DNA of 64,000 nucleotides from Porticoccus sp963974675. GTDB taxonomy: Bacteria > Pseudomonadota > Gammaproteobacteria > Pseudomonadales > Porticoccaceae. A program made the position numbers and the translations under genes. The notes below the pieces were generated by a model. It searched no databases. It had not been told where the DNA came from and was given only the letters and a program-made list of their open reading frames with translations. Shown piece by piece: positions 8,832-18,230 of this stretch. The stretch covers positions 1 to 64,000 of the forward strand of contig CAXBDQ010000013.1 of the NCBI GenBank assembly GCA_963974675.1. The letters are read 5' to 3'. Position 1 is the stretch's first letter; each line of letters begins with the position of its first letter.

Positions 8832-10016
8832 TTATTTTTTTGAAACTAAGGCTGTTAAAAAATTGCTCCAGGATTTTATATAAAGATATCTATCACCGGG
8901 AAACCATAGGTCAGACTTAGTACGGAAATCAAAAAATCTCAGAAAAAACCCCACAACCGTAGAAATCTTTTCTAACCAACTAACCTCATCTGATTTCAGC
9001 TTTGAAACAACATAACCAATTTCACCCGGGACGGTATGCCTACAAGCCAGCTGAGACAATGGTGGCCCCATATCTTCTTCTTTTTCACCAAAAAAGGCTG
9101 CTACCTGTAACTTTGGAAAGTCTTTTCCAGCGTAAAGATCAAGATGTAAATAACCCCAATAACGAGCATTGATTTCTATAAACCAAAATTCATCTGTCTC
9201 TGGATCCCACTTATATTCCATCATGGCAACACCCTGCCAATCCAGAGTTTCCATTTTTTCCTTTGCATCAGCTAAAAGACGATCATGCCAAAAACTTTCT
9301 CGCAGCGACATCATTCCACCGGTCCAAGGCTGCATATGTATTCCTAAGGTCATGTTTTCAGCAAGTATTACTCCGTCATGACGCCATAAACTTACACCCA
9401 CTTTTTTTCCTGGTACATAGTGTTGCCATAGAACAGCTTCATACTCAGGAAGCAGCCTCTCAATAGACTCAACCATCTCAACAGCCGTTTCACAACGAAT
9501 GACATGTGCATTTTTTAAGCCATTAGCCAGACCAGCATCCGCCTTCACATAAAAAGGGCCCGGACATGCCGTCAAGTCATCCAGTTTAGGCATTGTCGAG
9601 CTGTCTTTCACAATACCAGCAACAGGTAAATGCCAAGAAACTTCCGGAAGTAGTTCTGTAATTGTCTGTTGAGTAGCCACCTTACTTAGACAGCGCTGCC
9701 AAATATTTAGCACTACAGCATCAGGCAGAAAATGAGAAAATTCTTGATAATCATTGCTAATCGCATGGAGAAAGCCTTCGCTAGGAATAATAGCCTCAAT
9801 ACAATTATCTTTTAGGTAATCCCGCAACCATGGCACAAAATCTAAAGAGTTCATGGAGGGACAACGTTCTGCATGCTTTGCAAACTTTGAGTACAAACCT
9901 AGAGCATTCGGCTTATCCGCTATTGCAAAGGTGTCATATCCCGCTCTACCAAGAGAACGCAATACCCCAACCATACCAACAGCATTTACATCAACGATTA
10001 AAACCTTATGTTCCAT
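8832..10016 (-). CDS. ATP-grasp family ligase
   Basis: This 394-aa protein starts with a Rossmann-like segment (KVLIVDVNAVGMVGVLRSLG). It continues into an ATP-grasp core with PFYVKADAGL, the DWQGVAMMEYK strand, and FWFIEINARYWG carrying the metal-binding Glu/Asn. It resembles carbamoyl-phosphate-synthase-like or biotin-carboxylase-like ligases that join a carboxylate to an amine through an acyl phosphate. It is clearly paralogous to the N-terminal half of the fusion protein at 19136-20878, sharing the GVAM(M/V)E(Y/F)K and IEIN(A/G)R(Y/F)WG motifs. It is convergent with the 6891 gene. The substrates are unknown; amidation of EPS uronic acids with amino acids is plausible. Confidence 0.85.
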   Translation of the reverse strand: MEHKVLIVDVNAVGMVGVLRSLGRAGYDTFAIADKPNALGLYSKFAKHAERCPSMNSLDFVPWLRDYLKDNCIEAIIPSEGFLHAISNDYQEFSHFLPDAVVLNIWQRCLSKVATQQTITELLPEVSWHLPVAGIVKDSSTMPKLDDLTACPGPFYVKADAGLANGLKNAHVIRCETAVEMVESIERLLPEYEAVLWQHYVPGKKVGVSLWRHDGVILAENMTLGIHMQPWTGGMMSLRESFWHDRLLADAKEKMETLDWQGVAMMEYKWDPETDEFWFIEINARYWGYLHLDLYAGKDFPKLQVAAFFGEKEEDMGPPLSQLACRHTVPGEIGYVVSKLKSDEVSWLEKISTVVGFFLRFFDFRTKSDLWFPGDRYLYIKSWSNFLTALVSKK

Positions 10017-10127
10017 TTGTTGCTCTTCTAGTAGTTAATAACAAAGTAAAATTTTTTAATACAGTATAAAGGCAACAACTATAATTTTGGCTTTGTAACC
10101 TTCACAACTAAAACATCACTCATACTA

Positions 10128-11123
10128 TTAAGCACCCAACAGCATACGGCTGTATCTGCCTGTAATTTTTTGACTGAGATATATCACCAACATACATCCT
10201 AACGTAACAGAAACCGTCAACGATCCGTAGGACAGAATATCACCTTCAGGAAAAGTACTCAGACCTGAAGCCTTCAAGTAAATAATCTTTATTGCCGGCA
10301 ATACATAGGCATGTATAAAAAAAATCCCAAAGCTAACATGCCCAAGATAATCCAATCGACCATCAACAACTTTTTCAGCCCTGTAAAAATAGAATAAAAG
10401 CAGAGGGCACATTGCCACCTTCAACGTATATTGGACATATTGCTCGTATCCTGTCGATACCATGTTCACAAAAATAAGGCCAACAATAAAAGCCAACAAC
10501 AACCATTGAAAGCGTTTAACTAAATCGAGCATTTGATCGTGATGCACAGACGCGAACATCCCCAACAAATACACAGAAAAAAGGTATACAGCCTTGTTGA
10601 TAGGCCCATATTGGCCGCTTCTTCCAAGATAGAGAGAAATCAACATAAAGATGGGTAACAACCAATAGATACGACGATCTCTATCTGCCTTTATCAGTAA
10701 AGGTGCAAACAAATAAAATATCGCGATTGTGGGAACAAACCAAAAAGGTGCTAAATGTTTACCCGTAATAAGAAAGAAAAAAATCTGCTTATAAAGGGGG
10801 TAATCATAAAACCCGCTCCATGTATTATCCTGAACACCTATCTGGGTGTAATAATAAATTGCAGGAATTGACAACAAGAGATAGGGGATGATGACATTTT
10901 TTATCTTCTTCCCCCAGTAATTCCACTTTTCAAAACGCTGACTCAGATACTGAAACATGAACCCAGCGATAAAAAAGAACAATACAGATGATTGGTTGAA
11001 AATGGTGTCAAAAAGCCTGAATGCTGCTGGATTATCTACCCACTGAAAAGCATGTAAAGAGTGGGCACCAACAATGCCTATGATGGCATAGGCTCGAAAA
11101 TTATGTATATGAGAAAGAAACAT
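10128..11123 (-). CDS. Acyltransferase family 3 membrane protein
   Basis: A 331-aa polytopic protein starts with the acyltransferase-3 signature (LSHIHNFRAYAIIGIVGAHSLHAF), holding the conserved Arg and the catalytic-type His in the first helix. About ten hydrophobic segments follow. These enzymes (OafA/NodX/WcaH type) O-acylate sugars on the periplasmic side of the inner membrane, commonly acetylating exopolysaccharide. It is 3 bases downstream of the QueC-like gene, so the two are probably co-transcribed. Confidence 0.88.
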   Translation of the reverse strand: MFLSHIHNFRAYAIIGIVGAHSLHAFQWVDNPAAFRLFDTIFNQSSVLFFFIAGFMFQYLSQRFEKWNYWGKKIKNVIIPYLLLSIPAIYYYTQIGVQDNTWSGFYDYPLYKQIFFFLITGKHLAPFWFVPTIAIFYLFAPLLIKADRDRRIYWLLPIFMLISLYLGRSGQYGPINKAVYLFSVYLLGMFASVHHDQMLDLVKRFQWLLLAFIVGLIFVNMVSTGYEQYVQYTLKVAMCPLLLFYFYRAEKVVDGRLDYLGHVSFGIFFIHAYVLPAIKIIYLKASGLSTFPEGDILSYGSLTVSVTLGCMLVIYLSQKITGRYSRMLLGA

Positions 11124-11126
11124 GAC

Positions 11127-12302
11127 TTACCTGTCTCTCCCGTTTGATTCCCGCAACGTCACACGATAATTGAGCCAGTCAGGTTTTTTTATTTTTCTAT
11201 ATAGACAGCGCAAAAAATTTCCAAGCAAATAACGGTCCAGCAGCGGCAATATAAGTCCTATCTGATAACGACGATAATAATGTTTTAAGATTTTATAGAT
11301 TTCTATATTGCCGCTATTTTTAGCTAAAATCATAGCATCTTCCAAAAAAGTGGCGCCGCTTTCATCGGTAGCTTTTAAGGTCTTAAGATTTTTAATCTCT
11401 CTCAAAGCAGGCAGAGACTTTATTTCCCCCCCAAGTAAATTGACAGCAACCATAGTTCTAATACACTTCGAGCACTCTCCACAATTTTCAAGCGTACTGC
11501 TCCAGCAAACTTGTAGGTTATCCGCCAAGATTGACTCCTTAAGGAGATCTCTCATTTTATCCCCCCGGCGATAACCTGCTCCATCATGGATAACTGTTGT
11601 TGATTCCGTACTCCACATAGGGTCACTAAGAGGGTGTGACCCCCAAGGAAATAATTCTGCGTACGTATGTGACGAAGGCACATAAATACGCTTCATGCCA
11701 AAAATTCCTCCAATGGAAGATAAAAATAAACCATGCGCAAACGACCAGGAAATTTTTCGGCTATCCACCCATTCTCTTGCATTAGTATCTACAGGAATGA
11801 GCGTTTTCCCTAGCGATTCAGCAAAATTAGTCTGCTTAACAACTCGCTGCTGCCATGAAATTTCATCATTACCGGAGTCAAAAGCACGGAACAGAATCAA
11901 GTGGGAAATATCTTCTTTATTCCTTAACAGTGTATGGGAGCTATCTACACCTGCCGAAAAAAAACTTCCTACCGAATCAAAAACAATGGACTCACCACTC
12001 ACATTTGCCTCTAACTCCACAATATTGAGGCCTGTATTCCAACATGAATAAATAGCTTGAATCTCATGAAAACGATCATAAAGCTCTTTAGATAGAGTGA
12101 CTTCATCATCAAAAATGATCGTCCTATTCGAAGCCATTGCCTCCAAAAGGGCAATACCAAGAAAACATTCAGCCATAGGGTAAAGGTCAAATTTATCTGG
12201 AACACGAAAATAAACTTTTTCGCCATTCATTAATCCACTGAGTTCTTTATACCCCTTTTCAGACAGCACTTTTATATTTGAAATTATAAACGTCTCATTC
12301 AT
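11127..12302 (-). CDS. QueC-like PP-loop ATPase/adenine nucleotide alpha hydrolase with zinc-type Cys cluster, function unknown
   Basis: The 391-aa protein is not a family I can name with certainty. In the middle it has a PP-loop (FFSAGVDSS, 114-122), the ATP-pyrophosphatase signature with Ala in place of the second Gly. At 266-280 it has four cysteines spaced C-x7-C-x2-C-x2-C (CW...NCGECSKC), the spacing of the zinc site in 7-cyano-7-deazaguanine synthase QueC. The N-terminal ~110 residues do not look like QueC, and no other queuosine gene is nearby. A basic C-terminal tail of ~80 residues follows. The genes around it are polysaccharide-tailoring enzymes. It may adenylate a carboxylate and add nitrogen or sulfur to a sugar (inference). 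Confidence 0.7.
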   Translation of the reverse strand: MNETFIISNIKVLSEKGYKELSGLMNGEKVYFRVPDKFDLYPMAECFLGIALLEAMASNRTIIFDDEVTLSKELYDRFHEIQAIYSCWNTGLNIVELEANVSGESIVFDSVGSFFSAGVDSSHTLLRNKEDISHLILFRAFDSGNDEISWQQRVVKQTNFAESLGKTLIPVDTNAREWVDSRKISWSFAHGLFLSSIGGIFGMKRIYVPSSHTYAELFPWGSHPLSDPMWSTESTTVIHDGAGYRRGDKMRDLLKESILADNLQVCWSSTLENCGECSKCIRTMVAVNLLGGEIKSLPALREIKNLKTLKATDESGATFLEDAMILAKNSGNIEIYKILKHYYRRYQIGLILPLLDRYLLGNFLRCLYRKIKKPDWLNYRVTLRESNGRDR

Positions 12303-12390
12303 ATGAATACCGTTGACAACAGTTGTATTTAATAAAAAAACCTATAAGAGGTATGAGCTAAAAAATAGCCAAATATTGCTCCAAAGCCAC

Positions 12391-13437
12391 TTACATTAAC
12401 GCTTTTCGAGACGGCAAGCTTGTATCAGCGAAATCGTTATAGTCTGGCTGGATATTAATCTCAAGAATAACTGGCCCATCTGTTGAAAATGCCACATCAA
12501 TACCCGCGAAATTAATATTAGGAAAGGCCAATATGGCTTTTTTTGCCAACGTCATACCTTCATCAAAACAGGGTAACTTTTTACCACTCATTCGAACACC
12601 GCTATCAGGATGAGCGTCATAGAAACTCCCCCTATCGTGTTTGGTGAAGCCCTGGCTCATGGTGCCCGTCATTTTATCTATAGGAAAAATGACACCCCCG
12701 GATGCACTGTTATCCACCAGAGAGCCTGTTCTGCCTACGCGAAGGTAAACAGACAAACATATAACATCATCGCCCTTCACTCTCAGTAATACACGACAGG
12801 TGTTCACACTACTTGTGTTAAAAGAAGCGAATGCGGGATGCTGCTCAAGGTAACGCTCAACAATAAGGCCATCTTTTTCAGGGTTACATAAACTTTGGAA
12901 AAACTCATCAAAACTACTTTCTTCTTGACGCTGAAGGTCTAAAAAACGCTTTTCTGGTAAGCATTCTATCGCCCTAAATCCCATACCACCCCAACCATCA
13001 ATTAATTTAAAGCACAACTTATTACCAACTGATTGTTGATAGAGTAATTCTTGCAGCTGTGCTTTTGTTCTAAACATTTCACCCTGAACAGTTAAACCTC
13101 GGACACCATGAAAATGCCCCAATAGTTCCGGGGTAGGAATTCCATACGTAGACAAAATAGCCTTTTCAATCGACTTGTTTTGAGAGCATTTATGATATAA
13201 CCGATTATTTAAGCGATAAACTTGCCGCTTATACTGTCGGAGACTAAGAAACCCCATCACCTCAGAAAAGGCATAGTTTCGACTGCACATCTGAGCTTTA
13301 AAATAATAACCGGGACCAAGCCGGGATCGCACAAACAGTGCAACCAACTCAACAAGCTGCCTAGCGACAGGCTTATTGGCCGGATTTTTGGCCGTACGCT
13401 GAACAAGATCAAAGTACTCTCTGAGCTTTCCACCCAT
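12391..13437 (-). CDS. Sugar-transfer-associated ATP-grasp protein
   Basis: The 348-aa protein fits the ATPgrasp_ST family (PF14397) often found in O-antigen and EPS loci. Visible motifs include FKLIDGWGGMGFRAI (glycine-rich nucleotide-binding loop), NTCRVLLRVKG, NSASGGVIFPID and the final INFAGIDVAFS...ILEINIQPDY, where the Glu/Asn bind metal. It should form an acyl-phosphate-dependent amide or ester bond on a sugar or sugar-linked acid. It lies 14 bases from the deacetylase upstream (13452), suggesting that deacetylation exposes an amine this enzyme might acylate (inference). Confidence 0.83.
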   Translation of the reverse strand: MGGKLREYFDLVQRTAKNPANKPVARQLVELVALFVRSRLGPGYYFKAQMCSRNYAFSEVMGFLSLRQYKRQVYRLNNRLYHKCSQNKSIEKAILSTYGIPTPELLGHFHGVRGLTVQGEMFRTKAQLQELLYQQSVGNKLCFKLIDGWGGMGFRAIECLPEKRFLDLQRQEESSFDEFFQSLCNPEKDGLIVERYLEQHPAFASFNTSSVNTCRVLLRVKGDDVICLSVYLRVGRTGSLVDNSASGGVIFPIDKMTGTMSQGFTKHDRGSFYDAHPDSGVRMSGKKLPCFDEGMTLAKKAILAFPNINFAGIDVAFSTDGPVILEINIQPDYNDFADTSLPSRKALM

Positions 13438-13451
13438 AATGTTATCTCTTT

Positions 13452-14474
13452 TTAATGCCTAACAAAGCTAAGTAGTTTGCGCTTCAACTCACCAAATCCA
13501 GATAATTCCGCCTCAAACTCGATATCAGAGATTTCCTCGCCATCCAAAATTCTTGGTAACGCATACCTATGTGATTGATTATCCACTAACCCTGTTTCTG
13601 TCGTCGTTGCAGATACAATATTCAGTTTCTCAAGGGTAGGCCAAACTGTTTTGTCATAAATACCACTTGGATAACAGAAATGTACTAGGGATTCTTGGGC
13701 AACTTTGCTCAATTCATCCTTATTATCCACCAGCTCTTGCTCAGTACAATCAACGCCCTTCAGGGAAATTCTGTGACGATGAGTATGTAATTGAATATCA
13801 ATACCTCGATGAGCCATATCTTGTAATTGATCAGCGCTCGCCAAATGAAACAACTTGTTTTCAAAAAGAGAGGAATAACTAATTTCCAGATGTTCACTCA
13901 ACAAAGACAAAAGACTTTGGCGCTCAGATTCTGAGGGTAACTGATCTGCATGCTGCTGTAGCAAAGCCACCACCTGATCTTTTTGTAAAGACTCTCGCAA
14001 GTCAACAACCTTTTCTACCAACAAACCTAATTTTTTTGTATTCAGTGTTTCTACTTTCGTCGCAGAAAATAGGTACTGCAGCATCACATTAAAAACAGGT
14101 ACCTGTTTTTCACTGTAATAGGTTGTCACATACATGGTGGCTGTAAATTTCTGCCTCTCCAGCTCAGGCAACATATACAGGAACGAGCTGTACCAACCGT
14201 CATCAATAGTAATCACTGTCGTAAAGTTCGGGTGTTCACCTTTAGATTGCTGCCTTAACGCATCATCCAGAGAGAGAACAGGAAAACCCATGTCTTTGAG
14301 TTTTTGCATTCTGCACGCAAACTTTTCAGGACTCATGAATAAAAAATTGCCAAAATGGCCTTCTCCCAGCCATATTCCGTGATAGCCAAGAATTCGTATA
14401 TTTTTACGGGTGAACCATCTACAGACGGCAAACAAGCCCATATATTTAGAAACTTTATAAATTACCTGCTTCAT
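13452..14474 (-). CDS. Polysaccharide deacetylase (CE4/NodB fold)
   Basis: The 340-aa protein has the NodB catalytic/metal motif ITIDDGW followed by a late IQLHTHRH metal-binding segment, a slightly altered version of the usual H-S/T-x-x-S/T-H. A basic N-terminus precedes ILGYHGI. The region between the two motifs is longer and less conserved than usual, as in EPS-locus deacetylases of unknown specificity. It probably removes acetyl groups from a GlcNAc/GalNAc-containing glycan intermediate. It heads a minus-strand group with 12391. Confidence 0.82.
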   Translation of the reverse strand: MKQVIYKVSKYMGLFAVCRWFTRKNIRILGYHGIWLGEGHFGNFLFMSPEKFACRMQKLKDMGFPVLSLDDALRQQSKGEHPNFTTVITIDDGWYSSFLYMLPELERQKFTATMYVTTYYSEKQVPVFNVMLQYLFSATKVETLNTKKLGLLVEKVVDLRESLQKDQVVALLQQHADQLPSESERQSLLSLLSEHLEISYSSLFENKLFHLASADQLQDMAHRGIDIQLHTHRHRISLKGVDCTEQELVDNKDELSKVAQESLVHFCYPSGIYDKTVWPTLEKLNIVSATTTETGLVDNQSHRYALPRILDGEEISDIEFEAELSGFGELKRKLLSFVRH

Positions 14475-14710
14475 AACACCCAGTCTTTATATCTTTAAGT
14501 CCCAACATGTTTTTGATTACTCAACATCGGAAAATTGTAAAGAAACGCCTAATGGCCTACTAATAGAATGCCCAGAACCACCGACTCAGCTATCATAAAA
14601 ACACTACTGTATAGCAAATTTTGATTTCAAAGCATTTTGTAGTTCAATTACCCCTTAACTAACACCTGCTGGTAAGACATACTAGCTAAAACTCTACTGC
14701 GGTTGGAAAG

Positions 14711-15442
14711 ATGTTCCACTCATTTTCTATCAAATTTTTTCTGTGTGCTCTTCTCTTAGGCACATATTCTTATGCTCAAACCGCCACCTATAAAGGACAT
14801 GCACCATGGGTTGGCGACACGTTACAAGGTGTTCCCTGCAGGGGGCCAGAAATTAATTTTGGCCCTTATGATTACTTACAACGGCACCAATTCTCAAAAG
14901 AACTTAAGGTTGTAGAAAAATACCATTTCGCTCCCAGCGTAGAACAACTCATCGAAGGACAAACCACCGTGTCTCCCATGGGGGATGTTTCATACACTTT
15001 GACCGCATGGCCTAATCATCACCGGGCATTATACAGCGCAATTAGAGACAGACTTAACACGTGGAAGTCGCCAAAAAAATCTAGGTATACAGAGGCCGAA
15101 TGCTTTCTCCAAAGGGCTATCCACTTTAGTCCTAAAGACGGTACCACTTATATGCTTTATGGAATTCTGCTTCACCAAATCAATCATAGGACTATGGCCC
15201 TAGAAAACTATAGAAAAGCCTTAGAGATACAGCCACAAAATGCGCAAACCAAATACAATCTTGCTTTACTTTTAATTGATATGAAAGAGTATGCTGAGGC
15301 CAAAAAGTATGCACTAGAACTTTATACTAAAGGATATCCACTACCAGGGCTAAAAGACAATCTAAAAAGTGTAGGGCAATGGAATAAAGAGGATGAAAAA
15401 AAACTCCACTCTGAATCAAGCGGGATTCCTAAAGTTGAGTAA
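14711..15442 (+). CDS. Exported tetratricopeptide-repeat protein
   Basis: This 243-aa protein begins with a typical signal peptide ending ...SYAQ at about residue 23, so it is periplasmic. At ~105-210 there are about three TPR units, including YMLYGILLHQINHRTMALENYRKAL and a following NAQTKYNLALLLID helix pair. TTGGAAAG just upstream is the ribosome site. TPR proteins often act as scaffolds in EPS secretion. Its 3' end overlaps the convergent deacetylase gene by 27 bases. The N-terminal half, with GHAPWVGDTLQG and two cysteines, matches nothing I recognise. Confidence 0.8.
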   Translation: MFHSFSIKFFLCALLLGTYSYAQTATYKGHAPWVGDTLQGVPCRGPEINFGPYDYLQRHQFSKELKVVEKYHFAPSVEQLIEGQTTVSPMGDVSYTLTAWPNHHRALYSAIRDRLNTWKSPKKSRYTEAECFLQRAIHFSPKDGTTYMLYGILLHQINHRTMALENYRKALEIQPQNAQTKYNLALLLIDMKEYAEAKKYALELYTKGYPLPGLKDNLKSVGQWNKEDEKKLHSESSGIPKVE

Positions 15443-16387
15443 TAGGCGGACCATAAAGCGTAAAGGTGTTCTATCCCAAGGAGTAAATCTTGGAAGCTGC
15501 CACTTGTCACTTAAACTTGAGGCAACCCCCCAACTGGTCGAAACAGCCGCATCAAAACCAGCTATTTCAACGATATCTCGGTGCTCAATAAGGTAGTCAA
15601 CTCCAGGGCGGCCATTAGGATAGGCAAAATAACGAACCTCACTACCCAGTATCGATTCAAGATACTGTTTCGAGCCCATCACTTCTTGCCGTACCAGATC
15701 AAGATCCAATGTTGATAGAATGGGGTGGCTTTTAGTATGTGCACCAATAGCAACACCATTTTTTTTCAACGACCTTACTTGGTCATCCGTCATCATTATA
15801 TTGGTTGGCAATGAATCAACCATGGACTCAATTGAGGTAGCGGCTTCAGCCCTTTTCTCCGGAGGCCAATGTTTTATCTCACGAATGATAACACCCGCCG
15901 CCTTACGCTTTTCTTCTACAGTCCTAATCGGATAGCAACCCAAGCCCAAGCCCGACAACCTCAGGTCCAACTCTTCTCCTTCAGCGATTCTCAATGCCTC
16001 TATCACTGAATCATTCCACATCCGCCCACCATTTAAAAAATTAGTCGACACGAAAACAGTTGCCGGTATACCAAGCCTTGTCAAAATGGGCATGGCTAGC
16101 TCTTCATTGTTTGCATAACCGTCATCAAAGGTCACACAAACTGCTCTCTCTGGTAATTCACCATATTCCAATGCAGTCAGGGCATCAGATAACGATATCG
16201 GGTTAAAGTATTTAGCCAGCAATTCCATTTGCCACTCAAAATCAGAGACAGTAGGTTCCCTCGGTCTCATATAATCAAATTCAGGGAGTACCTGATGGTA
16301 GGTCAAAATAGACACATACTGCTTTTTTCTGGTTTGTAGCAGAAGGGGCAATATCGTTGCAACGGAGCCATGCAACAGATTTTTCAT
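15416..16387 (-). CDS. Polysaccharide deacetylase (CE4/NodB fold)
   Basis: A 323-aa CE4 enzyme with the classic VTFDDGYANN motif near residue 90 and GAHTKSHPILSTL with the metal-binding histidines. YFAYPNGRPG follows as the third conserved motif. The N-terminus reads SILTYHQVLP, as usual for the family. It is a second deacetylase in this accessory region and is distinct from the XrtA-core deacetylase at 38194. Convergent 27-base overlap with the TPR gene suggests compact, possibly mutually interfering transcription. Confidence 0.88.
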   Translation of the reverse strand: MKNLLHGSVATILPLLLQTRKKQYVSILTYHQVLPEFDYMRPREPTVSDFEWQMELLAKYFNPISLSDALTALEYGELPERAVCVTFDDGYANNEELAMPILTRLGIPATVFVSTNFLNGGRMWNDSVIEALRIAEGEELDLRLSGLGLGCYPIRTVEEKRKAAGVIIREIKHWPPEKRAEAATSIESMVDSLPTNIMMTDDQVRSLKKNGVAIGAHTKSHPILSTLDLDLVRQEVMGSKQYLESILGSEVRYFAYPNGRPGVDYLIEHRDIVEIAGFDAAVSTSWGVASSLSDKWQLPRFTPWDRTPLRFMVRLLLNFRNPA

Positions 16388-16632
16388 TATGCCCTACCCC
16401 TAAATTTATGTTGGTGTAATTTTGCCAGCCAACCAAGCTTGACTCAACTGTCGGTTTTTTTTACGCAAAAACCGTCCATAGAAACACAATAGATGCACTA
16501 AACTGATACCAAGCCATATAAACTTAACTTCAGCCCCGCTTAAAAAATGGCTAAAACGAGGGCCGCACATAGAAAGCAGATAAGTTAAACTCCCCACACA
16601 ATGAGAGAGCTTCGGAAAGGAACAACCCAAAA

Positions 16633-18084
16633 ATGACGATGACCACTCGCTCCGCTATCGTATATAGCGCCACAGGGCGTTATTTAACGCTAGTACTTCA
16701 ATTTATTTCAACCATGATACTGGCTAGGCTCCTAACGCCAGAAGACATTGGCATTTACAGTGCCGGTTTTTCTATCGTTGCTCTTGCCCACCTTTTTCGC
16801 GATTTTGGACTGAACCAATACATTATTCAGGAAAAAAATCTCAATGAAGCTAAACTCCGCACAACCTTTACACTCAGCCTCATCATAGCGTGGTCCCTTG
16901 GAACACTACTGTTTTTCATGTCGGGACTTGCAGCTGATTTTTTTCACGAAGAGGGTGTTAATAAACTATTACAGTTATTGTCCATTAATTTCTTCTTAAT
17001 CCCTTTCGGCTCTGTCACATTAGCACTTCTCAGGAAAAATCTACGCTTCCATATAACATCATGTATTGCGTTTATCGCAACGCTTCTTGGGATTTTAGTA
17101 GCCGTATGGGCTGCATATGATGGGGCTCATTACCTTTGTCTTGCCTATGGAGCCATTACAGAAACATCATGCATTGTTTTTCTCTCATGCTTCTTTCGCC
17201 CCAAAGGAATGAAAATCAGCCCAAGCCTTCATGGTGCTAGAAATATTTTTCGATTTGGCTCAATAGTCGGGCTGGGTAACATTATTACCCAGTTTGCTAC
17301 CAGTGCTACTGATGCCTTAATCGCGCGCTTACTTGGACTATCAGCACTTGGGTTTTTCTCCCGTGCTTTTAGCACATTCTCGTTATTCGACAATATTTTT
17401 GTCAGCAGTATCCGCCCGACAATTCTTCCTCTTTTTTCTAGGGATAATAACGACTTAACAAAATTAACCGATGGCTACCTAAAAGCGATTGCCTATTCAT
17501 TTGTTTTTGCTTGGCCTTTTTTCACTTTCCTCTTTCTCTATACAGAAGAGGTCATCCAGGTACTGTATGGCACCCAATGGGATGCAGCAATTCCCCTGGT
17601 AAAAATTCTCTGTACAGCTGGTATTTTCCTGCCACCTATATTGTTTGCTGACAACCTTTTTATCGCATACGGCCGCCCCGACATCACCTTAAAAATTCGA
17701 ATAATTGCAAACTTAGCAAAACTGGCTATGGTTACTATTGCCAGCTTTTTTGGGCTAGAAGCCGTGTGTCTTGCCTTGGTTGGTTTTTTTGTCATTAAAT
17801 TTTTCATCTCTTTAATCTATACCAAACAAATACTATCAATAGATATAACGAAACTGTTTGCTTTGGCCAGACAAGCCCTGATACCACTACTTTTTACAAT
17901 CACCCCCACTATCATTGCAAATATAGCCATACAAGGTTTTACCACGGACCTGTTGTTTCGCTTCATTTTACTTATGCTCACCGCTTTCATCGGATGGCTT
18001 GCTGGCCTAGCGATATCAAAACACCCCTTTTTCTTAGAAATAAAATTACTCTATAGCCGACTGTCACCCTCAAAAACAACGTAA
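16633..18084 (+). CDS. Oligosaccharide flippase (Wzx/MATE-like)
   Basis: The 483-aa protein has 12-14 hydrophobic helices and starts TTRSAIVYSATGRYLTLVLQF. LARLLTPEDIGIYS is the signature of Wzx/WzxC-type lipopolysaccharide and EPS exporters. It should flip undecaprenyl-linked repeat units across the inner membrane for the periplasmic polymerase. It is the only flippase in the window, so it is probably the one for the whole locus despite lying in the accessory region. The ~245 bases upstream, up to the deacetylase at 16387, hold a small hairpin (16452-16474) but no gene I can support. Confidence 0.92.
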   Translation: MTMTTRSAIVYSATGRYLTLVLQFISTMILARLLTPEDIGIYSAGFSIVALAHLFRDFGLNQYIIQEKNLNEAKLRTTFTLSLIIAWSLGTLLFFMSGLAADFFHEEGVNKLLQLLSINFFLIPFGSVTLALLRKNLRFHITSCIAFIATLLGILVAVWAAYDGAHYLCLAYGAITETSCIVFLSCFFRPKGMKISPSLHGARNIFRFGSIVGLGNIITQFATSATDALIARLLGLSALGFFSRAFSTFSLFDNIFVSSIRPTILPLFSRDNNDLTKLTDGYLKAIAYSFVFAWPFFTFLFLYTEEVIQVLYGTQWDAAIPLVKILCTAGIFLPPILFADNLFIAYGRPDITLKIRIIANLAKLAMVTIASFFGLEAVCLALVGFFVIKFFISLIYTKQILSIDITKLFALARQALIPLLFTITPTIIANIAIQGFTTDLLFRFILLMLTAFIGWLAGLAISKHPFFLEIKLLYSRLSPSKTT

Positions 18085-18094
18085 TACCTATATA

Positions 18095-18110
18095 CTTTCA
18101 AGCTTGAAAG
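18095..18110. repeat. 16-bp perfect palindrome after flippase gene
   Basis: CTTTCAAGCTTGAAAG lies 10 bases after the flippase stop and 120 bases before the sulfotransferase start. With no T-tract it is not a standard terminator. It could be an operator for the downstream genes or a weak hairpin. Confidence 0.5.
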
Positions 18111-18230
18111 GTAACACCAAGGGCCGTACGTTATCGAACGCTCATCTGTTATCATCACTGACAATTTGTAGGTCTAAGATCATCGTCCTTGTAAGGCATT
18201 CGAGAATGATCAAGGCTTAGGAAACATCCT

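Noticed and set aside
16406..16630. 74-codon minus-strand ORF between deacetylase and flippase genes
   Set aside because: Its start is 2 bases from the flippase ATG in the opposite direction, it has no ribosome site, and the product resembles nothing recognisable; probably non-coding.
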